A stretch of DNA of 13,184 nucleotides. Source: Candidatus Atribacteria bacterium (lineage in GTDB: Bacteria > Atribacterota > Atribacteria > Atribacterales > Atribacteraceae). Positions 13,149-13,184 of this stretch are shown piece after piece. Location of the stretch: contig JAGPGC010000019.1 in NCBI GenBank assembly GCA_018056205.1, forward strand, positions 1 to 13,184, read 5' to 3'. Position 1 is the stretch's first letter. Each line of letters opens with the position of its first letter. A program made the position numbers and the translations under genes. Below the pieces are notes generated by a model. That model saw only the letters and a program-made list of their open reading frames with translations. It made no database searches and was not told the origin of the DNA.

Positions 13149-13184
13149 AACTATTTCATTCTTTTATTTATTTTTTTCCCTCGC

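Noticed and set aside
13126..13165. Intrinsic terminator of a plus-strand gene
   Set aside because: The T-rich stretch is interrupted and separated from the stem, and the hairpin matches a dispersed repeat type better; no plus-strand gene ends here.
1..13184. CRISPR arrays, tRNA or rRNA genes, insertion sequences
   Set aside because: No regularly spaced direct repeats, no cloverleaf-like sequence and no transposase-like reading frame were seen; nearly all the window is coding.

Overview
The window looks like chromosomal DNA from a strictly anaerobic, fermentative or syntrophic bacterium. All supported genes lie on the minus strand, coding is dense, and base composition is moderately AT-rich and even. 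A multimeric [FeFe] hydrogenase operon, an AmmeMemoRadiSam pair and MreC/MreD cell-shape genes fit deep-branching anaerobes such as Atribacterota, Thermotogota or thermophilic Firmicutes-like lineages. I cannot fix the taxon from this sequence; Atribacterota is only a guess from protein flavour.

Layout in the direction of transcription (right to left). At 12927-13184 there is a REP-like palindrome and a strong sigma70-type promoter. The hydrogenase operon (12926 down to 4468) follows: nuoE-like 1, a stand-alone GHKL ATPase, a thioredoxin-like [2Fe-2S] ferredoxin (HndB-like), a 1028-residue NuoF fused to a GltD/NfnB-type flavoprotein, nuoE-like 2 (hydC), a second nuoF (hydB) and the catalytic subunit hydA. 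Spacing is 1-bp overlaps or short gaps throughout, with good Shine-Dalgarno sequences where genes do not overlap. A short intergenic stretch (4310-4467) holds a hairpin, a 12-bp palindrome and a probable promoter. The second operon (4309 to the left edge) has overlapping junctions throughout: a small RuvC/YqgF-fold nuclease-like gene, amrA (AMMECR1), amrS (radical SAM), apbE (flavin transferase), mreC, mreD and the first 23 codons of what is probably penicillin-binding protein 2.

How the genes work together. HydA carries the H-cluster and an electron wire of [2Fe-2S] and [4Fe-4S] clusters. The NuoE/NuoF-type subunits would link it to NAD(H) and ferredoxin, as in electron-bifurcating HydABC and HndABCD enzymes. 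The unusual part is duplication with divergence. One NuoF copy (HydB) has lost all four cysteines of its N-terminal [2Fe-2S] domain. The other keeps them and carries a complete GltD/NfnB-like FAD/NADP module, whose eight conserved cluster cysteines occur in permuted order. My inference is an H2-, ferredoxin-, NAD(H)- and possibly NADP(H)-linked hub combining hydrogenase and Nfn-type chemistry; the sequence cannot prove this. The second operon joins radical-SAM and flavinylation genes to cell-envelope genes, which may be a housekeeping grouping.
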